This document shows, piece by piece, positions 11,200 to 26,100 of a stretch of 64,000 bases of DNA. The position numbers and the translations under genes were made by a program. Origin of the DNA: Antedon mediterranea (taxonomy: Eukaryota > Echinodermata > Crinoidea > Comatulida > Antedonidae); assembly GCF_964355755.1 (NCBI RefSeq), contig NC_092672.1, positions 2,294,001-2,358,000 of the forward strand, in the 5' to 3' direction. Positions within the stretch are counted from its first letter, which is position 1; the number at the start of each line of letters is the position of its first letter. The notes beneath the pieces were generated by a model. It had not been told where the DNA came from. It did not search any database and saw only the letters and a list, made by a program, of their open reading frames with translations.

Positions 11200-14100
11200 C
11201 TAATTCGCAAGTGCCTGAAAAAAACAAAAACAAATTATTTCTTAAATAAACCAATTGATTATGATCAACTTATTGATTGGAAAATAACTAAAATATGTGT
11301 CTTGAAAGAACATATTTCAATTCAACTATTAAACAATTAATCAGCTAATACAACTACAAAAATCAATTGGCCAATAAATTAATCTATTAAAAATTAGTTT
11401 TACAGAATAATCAATACAATCAATAATAATCAATTCATTACAATTAATAACATTATTGGTCAACACAATGTGCATACATTAAAAGCATTTTTGGAATACT
11501 CACAACTGCATTTTCCAAATTAATAAGACGTGTTGTTGTATCACATAGCTGTTCATCACGAGCATTCAACTCCTGTTAGTAACGAATACAAACAGTTTTA
11601 AATTTTAAATATAGATAATTTTATATTAAAAATACTTCTTTGTTGGTTATGCATACTGTATATATATATATATATATATCAGTGAGTAGCCACCTCCCTT
11701 AACGGCCGCACTTAAGCCTGTTTGTTCTATTTAACCTATCTTACTGCATTTGGTACCTCCCGTAAGTGGCCATCTCTAGTAAACGGCCGCGGCCAATTTT
11801 TTTTTACTAAAGTTAGGCGAGTACTGGCAGTCGTAAGAAAACGACAGAAAGGGTTTCTCATTATTGACTTCACTGTTAATAAACAAAGAACAAGACAGAT
11901 CATAAAAGCAGACATTATATCATGCAAGCTACAGGATAAGCTGTTAAAGTAATTATTATATAACACCTAATAAATTCCTGTCATTTGATTGGACCATTGT
12001 GGGTCACATGGCATGCAATAGTACGTTAAAGTAATTACTATTGCCCTAAATCAAACAAATTAAAAAGCAAAACTAATTGTTTCTAGTTTTGTTAGTTTAA
12101 AAACAAAACTACTACTATAAAACAAAAAGGTCATCTTGCAATTATAACAAATACATAATCGTACTTGAGCAACAAAACATAATGTGCAGCTGTCATTAAT
12201 TTGATTAATTATTAAATAATGGTTATTAAAAGAAAAACCCTGCCCTTTCTCAGAAACAAAACATGCAGACATCTCCACTAAAACACAAACAAACAAATGA
12301 AACTGAATTTGAGAAATTCAATGACTCTATGATATTGCAAAATAAAAGGCTACACCTACGCTACAATAATAACGCATAACCTCCCTAGAGCAACTAAAAA
12401 TAATGTGAAGCAACTTGATAATTTACTATTTTGTCTGTCAAAGTAAATATTCCATATTTTCTAAAAAACAATCATGCAGACATCTCCACTAAACACAAAC
12501 AAACACACTGATGCAAACTATTTTGAGCAATTCATTGATTCTATGACACCGATTGCAATGCTTACATACTTTCATCAATATAAGCAATTTCTTAAGCATA
12601 CACAATTAATAGCTAACGACAAATTATTCAAAAATGATTCCTCTTGATTTTGATGGTAATTTGGCACCACTTATGCTCAATATGAATCACCTTAAAATAA
12701 TTTGACTTTAGTCAGGCTAACCTCTTTGAATTTCACTTTCCGATTTTGTTTCTTAGTAAAATAAAAATAGTAATAGCTTTATATAAACAATTTTAATAAA
12801 AGAGTTTGATATTAGATGAACATTAAAGACAAGATTTTTGTTTTTTCTTTTCACTGAAGTTGTTAGAGCTAACTTGTTGTTTTTGCTTGTTGTGATATGG
12901 ATGTAATATTTCAGAAATAAAACCAATTAAATAGTAGTGAAATGTGTCGATGACGACACTGATGACGTGGTGAATGATTTGGATGATTTTAGTGAATTAG
13001 TGACAATTGTGAATTGTGAAAAGGGTGATAATGATTGTGACAATGATAACGATATCTGATGAACATTTATCTTTACACAATACTTACTGCTTTCAGTGTT
13101 TCAATTTCATAGTTTTTACGGACAATTTTGTTCTTGGCAGCCTTGGATTTTTCTTCTTTCTGAAAATTTAAATTCATAACTTTCTGATTTAAAATATAAA
13201 AAATAACAAATGAAAATTTATAGGTGGAAATGATATTTTTATGATAATGATGATGACAATGATACTAAGTTGAGTGACATACTGTACCTTTGGTTTAGGG
13301 TCATCAAAGCATTTATGTTTTGGCCACATTTGAGGCGCCTTGTCGTCATTCTCCAAGTGAAATGTCTGATGCAAGGAAAGAAACAATGGATGATTGTAAA
13401 ATGTACTGAATAACTAACATTATAAACAATATAATTTGGTACAAACTTATGTAATACTGCAGTTGGTAATTTAACTTTGTATTTCTTTCTCTAGAGCATA
13501 GAGGCTAAGAATATCTTTTCATATTCGAAACACTAATGTCTCTTTCTGACCAATAGGTCAAAGTTCAAGAGACGGACTTAACAGGTGTAGTTAGTTTATT
13601 CACTTTTGTTACCTTCTTCGATTTGATTGCTCCATTCAGACGCTTTTCTTGATCGAGCTGTTGCCGTGTCCGCCTCAATGTTTCTCGCAAATAATGCGTT
13701 TCCTCTGAGCGTCCTCTGACATCATCCTAAACATAATCAAATTTAAATCAAAATCAACCTTTGCATAATGACCTAAATTAAAGTTTGCTGATTGGTTGGA
13801 ATACATTAGGGACGGGGCAATAGAATCAATTCATAATTTGTAAAGTCTGAGGCAATAGATTAATGCTCTGTCTACACCATCAAACTATTTTGAGAAAAAG
13901 TGTGATATTCCCAAATATGGTAGTGATATTCCCAGGTATGGTAGTGATGTGAAATCATCGTGTCCTTACAGTATATGAGCACATCACATAAAGCTTAAAG
14001 ATAATGTGGACAGAGTCTTACAGCTAGAGATTCCACTTGGTTTGATTTTTCATCAGCAACTTTCTCCGCTTCTCGTAATCGTTCTAAATCTTTCTCATAA

Positions 14101-17100
14101 TCTCTTAAAATTTCATCCTTCCTATCAAGTCGTTGGTTCAGCACTTTAATTCGACTTGCGATGATTTCGTTGGCACGCTGTCGATCATTCACCAGTCGTT
14201 CACGCTCATCCTGTGGTAGATGCGTCATGCTATCTTGGCCGCTGATTTCACCGAGGCCAAGTAAACTTGCACATGTCTGTGCTAGATCTAAATACTAAAT
14301 AAGAACAAAGCAAAATAGAAAACTAAATGAATGAATGATAGCTAATAAAGTTTTCAATTAAATCAAGTGACTGTCTGTAAAACAGATTTTAAAAATTTGT
14401 CCGTGACGGCGGGAAAAAAAATCTTGTTGTTGGTTGCTTTAGACCTCGAAAACGGCGAATGTGTGTTCAGGAATAGAGTGAGGAAGGATGAACCCGGAGC
14501 AGACAATGAATTAACATGATGTAACTAGGTCATCACAAATCAAAATCAGTATTTACGTACTGTTTGTTCACTATGCTCCATAGCCTGCTGGGTCTCAACA
14601 CGAGCGCTTCTCTCTACAGCGGTCGTTGACCCTGTCATGGTGTCAAGTGACCCTCTAGCCCGTGCTACCTCTCGGTGAAGAATAGACTCTGGGGTGTGGT
14701 TATTTACGTCCGTGACTTCCGCTTGTTTGGCACGCATTTCTGCAAGTTCCTTTTTCAGTAGAATGACTTGTTGTAGAGCTTGGTCATGAGTTGGTACTAA
14801 AAACAACATAATAATATAAGTAAAGAATATTCAAATAAACACAAAAAAAACAAAACCTATATATTACCAAAGGTGTACGACTTCACAATAAAATAGATAT
14901 CTAATGATAAAGATTACAACTGCTGATTGTGAGTAAATGCTTTATAAAGATACATTTTTTTTTTACATTTTTGTGTGTTGAATATGCCATTTTAATGTCA
15001 CATAATTGTTATTCACTTTAACGAAAAATTGGATCAGGAAAATAAACCCAGTCAATGGGTTTTGGTTGAATTTAATGATTTACTTTACTTTTTTTTTTTA
15101 AGAAATGATTATCTTAATTGTGAAATGGCTTATTCAAAATCTTTTTTTTTTATTGATCTTCATTTTTTATATTTTTGGGGGACAATACATCTTTTTATAT
15201 TTAATTCATATAGAGGTAATTTTGTAAATACATCTCATGTTTCGCTAAAATCAGAAAATAAATAAAATATAATTATTCACTGAAGCATTGTTTGCAAAGA
15301 TTTTCCAAGTATAGCTACCAAATAAATTGAACATCACTAGCCTTTAAATGGAGTTGTCATTTTTATATTCAAATGTTTTTTGAAATGTATGTGCAGATTT
15401 CACATGACTTTTTTCATACAAAAAGCATAATTATTTCTACCACATATATTTAAACAAAACTAGTCTATAAACACAAGTAATTGAAAAAGAAAATACAATT
15501 ATATATTATAAATTAAAACAAATATCTATGATAGCAACTTTGTTTCGTTTGATACTTAGGCATAACAATTATATTGACATACCTGCTGCAAAAAGAGTAA
15601 AGTAGGGATTTTAATGTGTTAATATAATGTTGGTGGCTAATTGTGTAAAATGGTTGTTTAGTGTCTAGTTATGCCAATAATATTTGTTAGACCTTAAGCT
15701 CTGTCTACAAACTTTATGTAACAAAAAGAATGTGATGTGCCCATATATGGACATGATGGTGTCATATCACTACCATATTTGGGCACATCAAACTATTTTT
15801 TTGTCAAAATAGTTTGATAGTGTGGACAGAGTTTACAGTCAACTGTACTACTATGCAATAATTGATTAATATAATACATACTAATAAAGCAAAGCAATAT
15901 AAAAATAAGCAATATGATTATTACTATGCAAATATGTAATATGCAAATAAGTAATATGCAAATATTTAATATGCAAATAAGTAATATGCAAATAAGTAAT
16001 ACGTAAATTAAGGCAATATACCATCTGATAGGATGACAGGATTGAAATCTGAGATGAAGAATTTAAACCACAAAAAAGGAGAAAAAAAATGTAGGTATTG
16101 TTAATACTAAACATATACCACTGGTTAAAAATACAGTATATGAAAAAAACAATTTTTAAATGTTGTTAAGTAACCCAATTTATCTCCAATTACTGTTCAC
16201 AATATATGATGACCTATGACCTTATGCACACCTCACAAAGATGTAAATTTAAAACAATGATATGAATTCTATTGACCATAGAACCGAAGCAAATCTATGA
16301 AATGTAAATGTTTGAGAAATTAATTTTTATGATAAATTTAAATTTGTTTTACCAATAATAAGAGAATCTGTACCAACTATATTTGACAAGGGCGCTACAA
16401 AATAGAAACACGATTTCATTTTAAAATTATAAATCTTTTTTTATTAACATTTTATGTAAAGTATTTTTTAAAGTAAAACGTTAAAAAAGTTCATCAAAAG
16501 AAATAAAAAAAATAGTTTCAATTCAAAAATACTTACGTGCTGGTCTGTTGACCTCTAGACCTTTGATCCTTGACCTGAGTTCAGCAAGAGCCTCTCGCTG
16601 CCTGCTGATAACTTGTTCGTGTCTTTCTCCACGACACTGAGCGCCAACTGACGACAACTCACTTGTGATCAAACCCTTCATTAAATTATAAATGTATTGA
16701 GTCTTTAACAATTTTGAACAATATTTAATTTTTAAAAGTATTCTCATGTTTCAATTTATATTTTTATAAATTTTATATGGTAAGATAAATGAAATAATTG
16801 TTGGGTTAGGTTGAATCCAAAATTATGTTTTCAAAAAATTTACGATTATGGTAAACTTATATTGAATGCACATGTAGTACCTCTTTCTGAACCTGTTGTA
16901 GCGCCCTCGCTTTATTCTCTTGTTCTGCCGCAAGTTGATCCCGTAATTGGATAACCTCATTAGCCGAACTTGTTAATGTAGTTTTATGTTCAGCTAGATC
17001 TTTACTATGCGTCCTATAAAAAAGAAATAGTATAAACTGATAATATGAAAACACTTACCAGTGAGTCAGTTACATTGGGTATGAGGAGCCTCATACTCAA

Positions 17101-20100
17101 TTATCAGTAACAAGTCAGTTAGATTTTGTATGTGGCGCCTCATACCCAATTATCAGTAACCAGTCAGATACATTGGGTATGAGGCGCCTCATAAGGCATA
17201 AAATATTTTTCATTAAAACTAAATTTCATACTCAAGTTCTTTCTTCAATGAGTTGATCTCGGCAGTTTTTGTGTCCACAAGTTCAGACAACTTCATAAGT
17301 TGTTGGCGCTGTGTTTTCAATTCTGCATCTTGTTGCCTCATCACAACTCGATTGTTTTCCATCTGTTGCTTCTGTTTTTCACTTAGTTCTCCTGAAATTA
17401 ACAAATCACAACAAATTTTATGAATTTACTTAACATAAAAAAAAGTCCAACTAAGACGGCATCTTATGACAAATCCCAACGTTTCATCTTGACTCATCGG
17501 TGCTGTATGAGTTGAATACCGACGAAACAAGTCGTCTTGAGATAGCATCCGATGTAGTTTTAGGTCGTCGGGGGAACATCAAACATGTTTTTCTCTCGCC
17601 AGGCATCGTTGTAAGACGGACGCTGTCTGAGTTGGACTTTACTGCTAACAGAGTCATACAGTAATTGGAAACAGGAGAGATTTTAGCTTTGTGGTGAGAG
17701 CAACAAATTGAAAATTCCTACAATTTTAGGTTCTGTCAAGAAAAGAGGACTTTAATTACCTGTCATGTCCGACAACCTGGCTGACGCCCCAGCAAGATCT
17801 CGTCTCAGACCATTGATGATCTCCTGACGATTCTGAGCTTCTTGTTTGACATCATTGTTCTCATTTCTAAACAAACCACAAGATTTAAAAACATTAAATA
17901 AATATTAAAATAATGATAATGAAGTGTTTTTGTACTTGAGATTTAATCTAAATAGGTTTTACGCAAATTTATTATTACTGTTATTGGGACAGTGGTATAA
18001 AAGAGCACTTCCATACGGTTTAAAATTTAGGCTATTTAAAATTTACTTATTTCTAATTTGAAAGAGTATCCAGTCTCCGGGAAGAATATCTGGAAAGACG
18101 CAAGAAGAATATATTTGCAATGTAGTATTTAAAATCAATTCTTTAGGCTTACTTAAGAACATTAATAAGACGTTCCATGGCCATAACGTCTGCTACATTT
18201 CCATTTATCATCACAGGCTTAGGAGCAATCTTAGGCTTAGCTCCCAAGGCCTCCTTTGCTTGCTTCTCTCTCAACTTGGCTACAGCCTCCCTGGCCTGCT
18301 TAGATTTGTCTGTAAGAAAAGAACAAAGGTTATACAATGCTGTAACATACTGAAAGACTCTACAAGAAGCAAAGTTATTTTGTATTTGCTTGTTAGGCAT
18401 TCCATGAGATTTATGCACTTTTTTTGTTTTTTTGACACCATATTTAATGAGGGTGATCCATCCAGCAATTGTTGATCATTAGGGACCCTCAGAGGTTCAC
18501 AAGACAAACATATACACAAGATGCTCTACATAAACAAACTCTTATTACAAGTCTTTGGGAGGCGGGAGTTGTAGTTTTTTCCTCAGAAAAAATCCTGACA
18601 TGTGACGGGACTTGAACCCAGGACCTTTGGAGTATCATAACCACCAAGCCAACTCCACTACAGTAGAGTATCATACTGTAAAAGTGTATTAATTCATAAA
18701 TAAGATACAAAGAAATTGGTACTTCTCTCCGACTATTTTACTTTTTTAAACTTTTTATTTAGATTTATGCTTCTTTTTTTATGTATCTCTATGGCGATCC
18801 AACCAGTGTTAATGCACCTAAAGGGGCAGCATTCTTATACAGTATACAAATACAAAATAAAATACCTTCTAACTGCTCTTGGCTAATCTTGAGTTCATTC
18901 TTTAAGTCTTTGCACTCTTTGCTGTACTTGGTAACTTTCTGTTCCAGCGATACGATTGTGAGGCCGTGTTGTCGGATCTCTTCTTTGAAGGCAGCAGCAT
19001 CTTTTGAGTGGGATTCCTTCAGTTTTGTCATTTCTTCCAATAGCTTACTCGCTTCTGATCTCATTGTTTCTTCTTTTGCAATTAAATCCTCTTTTAATTT
19101 ATCCTAAATAAGCAATAACCAATTAAAATGGAAACAAATTGTAATTGGCATATTAAACATTATTCCTTTACGATCTCTAAAACTCTATCTACACTATCAA
19201 ACTAGTTTAACAAAATATGTGTGATGTGCCCAAATATGGTATTGGTAGTGATATGCTTAAATATGACATCATGTCCATATTATTATGGGCACATCACATT
19301 TTTTTGTCACATAAAGTTTGATAGTGTAAACGGAGCTTTAAACAGTTTATGAAGGAACGATCAGTTAAAGATAGATAATACATGCACTAACTGAGAATAT
19401 TGCAGTAACTGAAAATACTGCAGTAAAAATTGACACCAACCTCATTTTCTTTGTATGATTTAATTTCACTTCTTAGATCTTTTTCGACTTGAGACAATCT
19501 GTCTTCGCTGGCACTTTTTTCAACAAGTGTCTGAAAGAAAAAACATTTTTTTATTATCATAAAACAGTAATTAATTTTACTTGACTAAAATTCAGTAACA
19601 TTCCAAGATCATTTTTTTCAGAACAATCAAATATGAGGATTTCAAAGACATTTTATAAGAACAGAACAGAAAGCCTATCCTTGTCTAATTCTTCTAATTT
19701 TCTTGTTCAAGAATAGAACTTTGCTTGGTTCAAAGCAACGGCAGAGGCGCTCTGCAAGTAATTTTACCAATAATAACACAATGGATCATCCAACTGTTGC
19801 TTGTGATTGGTCAACTCACTCACATTGCCTCCAATGGGAACAAAGCTTAAAGGAGGAAGTTTACCTTTCTTAATTCCTTTAAACTTGTCTCTTGTTGTTT
19901 TATCTTTGTTTGGTTCATCTTCTCATTTTCTTCTTGCTTTTTAACTTCTAACTTTTTGCTTTCTTCTATTGCTGCTTCCAATTTCTTCTCACCTTCAGAA
20001 AAAAATAATTATGGAACTTATTGGGAAAATGGATTTTATTTGATTTTCCAACTTCAATTTTCATTTTAAATTTATGGAACTTATTGAAAAAAATGGATTT

Positions 20101-23100
20101 TATTTGATCTTACAATTTGAATTTTCTTTTTGAATTTAACCTGATGATTATTTTCCGTTTCACATTTATTTTTCATCTCATTTGATACATGCAACAAGCT
20201 GAAACTCGCTCCTAATAGTTCTATTCTTATTCTTTATTGCCAAAAATGTGCACAACAAGAAAAGTAGGTTGGCAGGACACAAAATGGAACTAAATCTGTA
20301 TGGCTAAAAGCATCTATACAACTACATTCGGTACACCATGTAAGCATAACAGTCTCTAGCCTTAAATAAAAATAAGATAAAAAAGAAATTAATTTATCCT
20401 CTTACTTTCCAGACGCAGTTCTTCAAGCTGATCCTCAAGTGTATGTTTGTGTTCAGTCGTCAGTTTTTGTATTTCAGCTTCAGTTTCAGATCTAACCTTC
20501 TCCTCTATTGTACTTAACTTGTTAGAGATCACTTCCTTATCCTTCATCAAGGTATCACATTTACTGTTTAATTTCAGTATAAAATCACTCATGGCTATAA
20601 AGAGAAAATAATGTTAAAAATATGGTTATTATTCATTTCAAAGAGAGAGTGTATTACATAGAAATGTATATTATCATGATAGGATATCTTGTCATTGTAT
20701 TTTGTGTTAAATTTCGATTAAAGGAAAAGCGAAAATAAAGATTGATCAACAACAGTGTAGGGGAATATGAAGGTAATATTAATATAACAATAATATCTAT
20801 TTATAAAGCGCCGTCTCACAGCACAATATGAAAAGAATAATTATTGAAAAATGTGACTTTTCAGGAGAGATTAAAATTGAAAAGTGTAACGGATGGAACA
20901 AGGAAGTCGGTTCTAGGTCTATGGTGACTGAGCAAATTAGACTTAGGCACAGATGATTTTACAACTTGCCAAATAATATATATATTGGACTGACAACTGT
21001 ATTAAATAGAGGGAGTAAGATGAGTAAGCTGAAACCTTGAAGAATTTAATGAGCATTTTAATTACTGTTTGAAACAAAAATCTGAATTTAAATAAAACAA
21101 GTATTACATTCATCAGCTGACTTCACATCACAACCACATTTTTCAAGAGCCGACTCATACTCCTGTTGCCATGCCAACTCATCCTGCATCACCATGGCAA
21201 TAATGTCTCTCACTCCCTGCAACGATTCCTCAACTGTGACCGACTGAAGAAGCTTCACCTCATCTCGTAAATGACTGCAAGATCTGCCGCCCTCCTCAAG
21301 ACGTTTCTGTGTCCAAAAAAAAGGATACCTTAAGATCTATTGAAATTAAAGGCTAGCGTAAAGTGTAAATACCAGTGGCTGTATTCACCATCCACACTTA
21401 GGCTAAGGGAGACACTTACCGTTAAAAGTTAAAATCAAAAAGAAATCTCCTATCTAAGTGAATACAATGTAAGAGAAATACTTAAATGTTTATTGAGTTG
21501 AAATACTTAAAATTTAAGGGAGATATCTCACTTAAGTGTGATTGGTGAATACGGCCACTGGTGTATATGTCTTACACACCCTTATCAACTCTCATCTTAG
21601 ACTGGAAGCTATGAAATGCAATGGAAAACTAAAATATTTAAACTGACATACGTTTCATTTAATAGGGATTTCCACTAGCAATGGTACTCTCTGAGTAACT
21701 CATCACGACGTCTCCATGGATCTATCAAATGTCTCACTACTTGAGAGAATCTTACCTCTGATTGTGTTAAATGTTGCTTTAAAGCCTTCACACTACTCTT
21801 TACGTCTTTCTTGAAACTTTCCAAATGTTTTACAGATTCTTTCATCTCTTTTATTTTGCTTTTTACTTCAGTTCGTTCATTGATGAGTTTTTTCATCGTA
21901 TTAACAAGAACATCGTCGTCCGTTTCATCAGCATCTGGCATTTTGTATCCAGGAGCTGAGAATGTAGTTTGAAGAATGCGTGATCTCAACCGCTCATACT
22001 ATTAAGGAAAAAAAAACTAAATTATGCACACAACTCCGAAATTCTATTGAAACAAAAACTATAACAAAAAACACTTTAATGAAAAAAAAAATTATATTAA
22101 AATTAATTAATTGTAGATAGGAAAGAGATGCTAAATAATGTGAAATGCTATAATCTTGCTTGAACTATTATGTGTACACACTATGCATCATGTCTGTCTC
22201 AGAACACTCCAAATGGAGAATTAATACTCCAAGATCAAGATGTCACAGTACATGGTTTATTGTACCATATCTAAATATGGCAAGTTTAAAAAATCTGTTA
22301 AAATCTTGTTTATTGCCACATGGCATTCAAACACTATTTTGTTTCATACATTTTGTTTTCTAGAGACAATTAGTTTTCCACCCTTCCTTCATTTACTTAT
22401 GCTCTTACTTTCTTTTCTGCTTCTACAGCTTCTGCTTTTGACGCTCTCTCTGCTATCTCCATTTCTTCCAATTTAGACTTTGACTGTTCTACCTCAGTCT
22501 TCATTGCCATATGAACCTTAAAACAAGATACAAGAAACAAACAATCTTATTGTATCTTTAAGCTATGTCTACACTATCAAACTAGTTTGACAAAAAAGTG
22601 TGCTATGCCATCATCATGTCCATATATGGGAACATCAAATTTTGTTGTCATATAAAGTTTGATAGTGTAGACAGAGCTTTTAGACTAGTTATTGAATGGA
22701 CACATGTTTAAATATCGAAGCGTGGCAGGCTACGGGCACTTGACCTTTGACAATGGATGACTGTTAGGAGCAGGAACCCAGTACAGTTTTGATTTCACGA
22801 TCATTGGGGAAATTACTTCGTGATGTGGTTAAAACCATAACAATAATACCATTTAGTTTTTGTTACCTGTTTCTCGTTCTCGGCAGCTGCTATAAGATCA
22901 TCAATTTCTTGTTGTTTAGTTGCTGTCAATCTTGTCTGCTCCTCAATCTTGTTCTCTAGACCTTTTAATTTCTATTCAACAAGTAACAAACGTAATCTTA
23001 TTAGATCATTTAAAAACAAATCTAATTCTTACTTTAGTTTAGGCATACAGTGTTGCCAAGAAAACCATAAGCAAATTCATTCTTCTCAAAGGTGGCAATC

Positions 23101-26100
23101 CTGTTCACAAGACACTATACATCTTATTACAAATCTTTGAGAGTGGAGCTGCTTTTTGTCATGGGAAAAAATCTTGACATCATCAGGATTTTAACCCAGG
23201 TTCCTGGGATTGTAAGACAAGCATCAAAACCACCAAGCCACAACTCCACTCATAACCACTTTATTTCATGAGACATACAGTATAGTAGCAACGAACATTT
23301 TTGTTAACAAATCTAGTTTCCAGTGTTTAGTTTTACAGATTTTGGCAGCATAGTCGTACTATAAGCTTGTATAAAAGATTTATTATTAACATTCAAAGAA
23401 AATGTAGAATTATTGGCATAAATACAAAATAAAAGCAAAACAATATTCATTTGTTGAAAAAAAAAGTGATCATTCAGTAAACTGAAATTGATTCTTCTGT
23501 TATGATGAAAGATAACATTCATGCAACAAAAACTTTATGAAAATGCAGCATGTGTATAATAATAAATTAAGATGAGATGAGAGTAAAATTTACGATAAAT
23601 ATTGTATGATAGAAAAAACGCAAATTCATGCAAACATTCTGTGAGTAATATAAGCTGAACAACTGAGAATATATTACATTATAAGATAAATAATATATTA
23701 AAAATAGTAAGATATTAGTAAAAAGCGTAAAATTGATAATAATTTTTCATTTGTTTGTATTCCAATTAATTTGCAATAACTTAAAAATAAACATTTTGTA
23801 AAAAAAAACAGTAATCAAGTGATTAAACATTTATTTATATTCTAATGTGTAATAAATTATTTAATTGTATGCAATATTAAAGTGACATTAAGCATGTTTA
23901 TATTATTTAGATGGGTTATGTTGGTTAAAGATTCTTTATTGATTAGGTATTTTCATTAAAAAAAAACTTGAACTTTGCAAAAATCCAATTTTTATTTAGT
24001 TGAGGACTAGACTAAAACAAATCAGATTAGAAATTTAAATTTATTAATATTTTTTTTAATAAAAATTATTTCTATAAACTACAAAATGCTTTGTTACACA
24101 TGTGCCAGTGGTAAGAACAGAAGCAATGACCTAATATGGTAACGACCAAATAAGGTGATGATCAAATATGGCAATTTCCATATTTAGACCAACTTACACT
24201 CTTAATTGAGAAAAGTTGTTTGTCTTGTTTTTCAATTTCTTCTTGTTTCTTAGAATCTATTTCAGTTTGCTGGTTAATGAAAAAAAAATTTAATTCAGAC
24301 TGCACACATGTTATTTTCACACAAACGTGTGTAAACACACCTCTAGAAACATGTGTGAACATACGTCTAGAAACGTGTGAGGACACACCTCTAAAACTTA
24401 CATGTTTTAATGTGACTATCTCCCTGTTCTTTAACGCCATTTCTTCTTCATGTTTTTTTGTTTCTCTAACTCTCGAAAACTGTACATACATAGACACATA
24501 GATGACATAGTTATAGGAATGTAAAGTTGATATGAAAAAAAATGAATAATGAATAAATATGGCAGAAAAGTGTAACATGCCCATATTTGTTTTAATTTCA
24601 TGCAAATGATCCATGCAACTAGCCTTCCTGGGGAATCCCAAAACATTTCATAAAAAATATGTATATATATCACTTGCACTGATGAAGGGCTAGTGTTGCC
24701 CGAAAGCTCTGCTAACTTTTCTGGCTGTTTTACTTTATCGTTTTGATTTAGCTTTTCGCTTTTTTTTTTGTATCTCTATTGAGATCCAGCCACTGATACC
24801 CACAGCATTGTCATTTTTTCAGTAATTTGCCTTTGGATTTATATATACAGGTATATATACATATTTTCATCGTCAAGGTACATGGCAATAACAAAGTTTA
24901 TGGTAAAGTAATAATAAATGACCATTAATTAATTTGTTGAAATTAAAGGCTTTTGTAAAAAAAGGGGACACCCCATGAAATATGAATGATTTCAACAACA
25001 ATGATAGTGGAACAGGTGTTGTTAACAAATAAAAACATTTACTGTACATATTCCTAAAAACTACTCAACAAGGTATTATACTGACTAATTATCATTTTTT
25101 TATACTCTATTTTTCCCCCAATTTATTTGTATTTAAGAGAGGCCCACAATGTAAAACAGGTTTTTCATTTACCTGATTGTGTAATCCGGTATAAAGATGT
25201 TAGGATAGTGATAAAAGGACCTTGGACTTGTAAGCCAAACAACATATTTAATAGAAATTACCTTTGCAGTCATGGCAGACAGAGCAACATCCTTCTCTCG
25301 CAGTTCTCTCTTTACGATTTCTATTTCTCCTTTCATGCGGTTCACAGCCGTCTCTTTGTTGTTCATGTCACGATTTAATGACGTCAGCAACGTTGCAGTC
25401 GATGCACGCTCTTTCTTTAACTTTTCCACCTCAAGTCGTAGGGAAACTAACTCTTTTTCGCGAGTGTTCAAAATGCTTCGTAATGTTGCCACATTCTCCA
25501 TGGGATCAGAACTCTCAGGTTTCATTTTAGACATCTAATTAAAAAAAATAATTTTAATTAATAAATGTGAAACGACACCAGCCAAGGTTGGCTTGTTGTG
25601 TACTCACCATCACACCAAAAATATTCTATACTAAACTATATTATATACTTTTACTTTTTATCTCAATTACATTCAACCGCCGTGAGCCAATTACAGGACG
25701 TATTAAGCTCTGTCTACAGGATAAAACTTTATGTGATGTGCCCATATATGAACACTATGACATCATATAATTACCATATTTGGGGATATCACTACCATAT
25801 TTAAAATTCATTAATTATAATTAGTAAATAAAAACAATAAAAGTTACAATATAATAAATATAGAATATTTACAGCATAATAATTATTACCTGAATTTTAA
25901 GTGCGTTGATTTCAAGTTCTTTCATATGAACATCGCCCTCTAAAGTTTTTATATGCTCAGCGTAGCTGTTATCAGGTGCAACTGTATTATTGTCTCGTAT
26001 TTGTACGTGTAGAGTATCAATCTCATCACGTAAACATCCTATAACGCTATCTTTTCGTTGAGATTCTGCTTCAAAAACAGCTAAACGATTTATCTCATCT

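Noticed and set aside
15583-15588. Possible 3-nt FHAD1 exon (TTTTTGCAG|CAG|GTATGT)
   Set aside because: Phase would be kept, but a 3-nt exon cannot be supported without transcript data.
18510-18668. Functional tRNA gene on the minus strand
   Set aside because: It has A and B boxes but no paired acceptor stem, and a long SINE body follows; related copies occur elsewhere.
24162-24641. 159-codon minus ORF as one protein
   Set aside because: It is two short FHAD1 exons (24402-24479, 24198-24269) read through their intron and flank; splice sites are clear.
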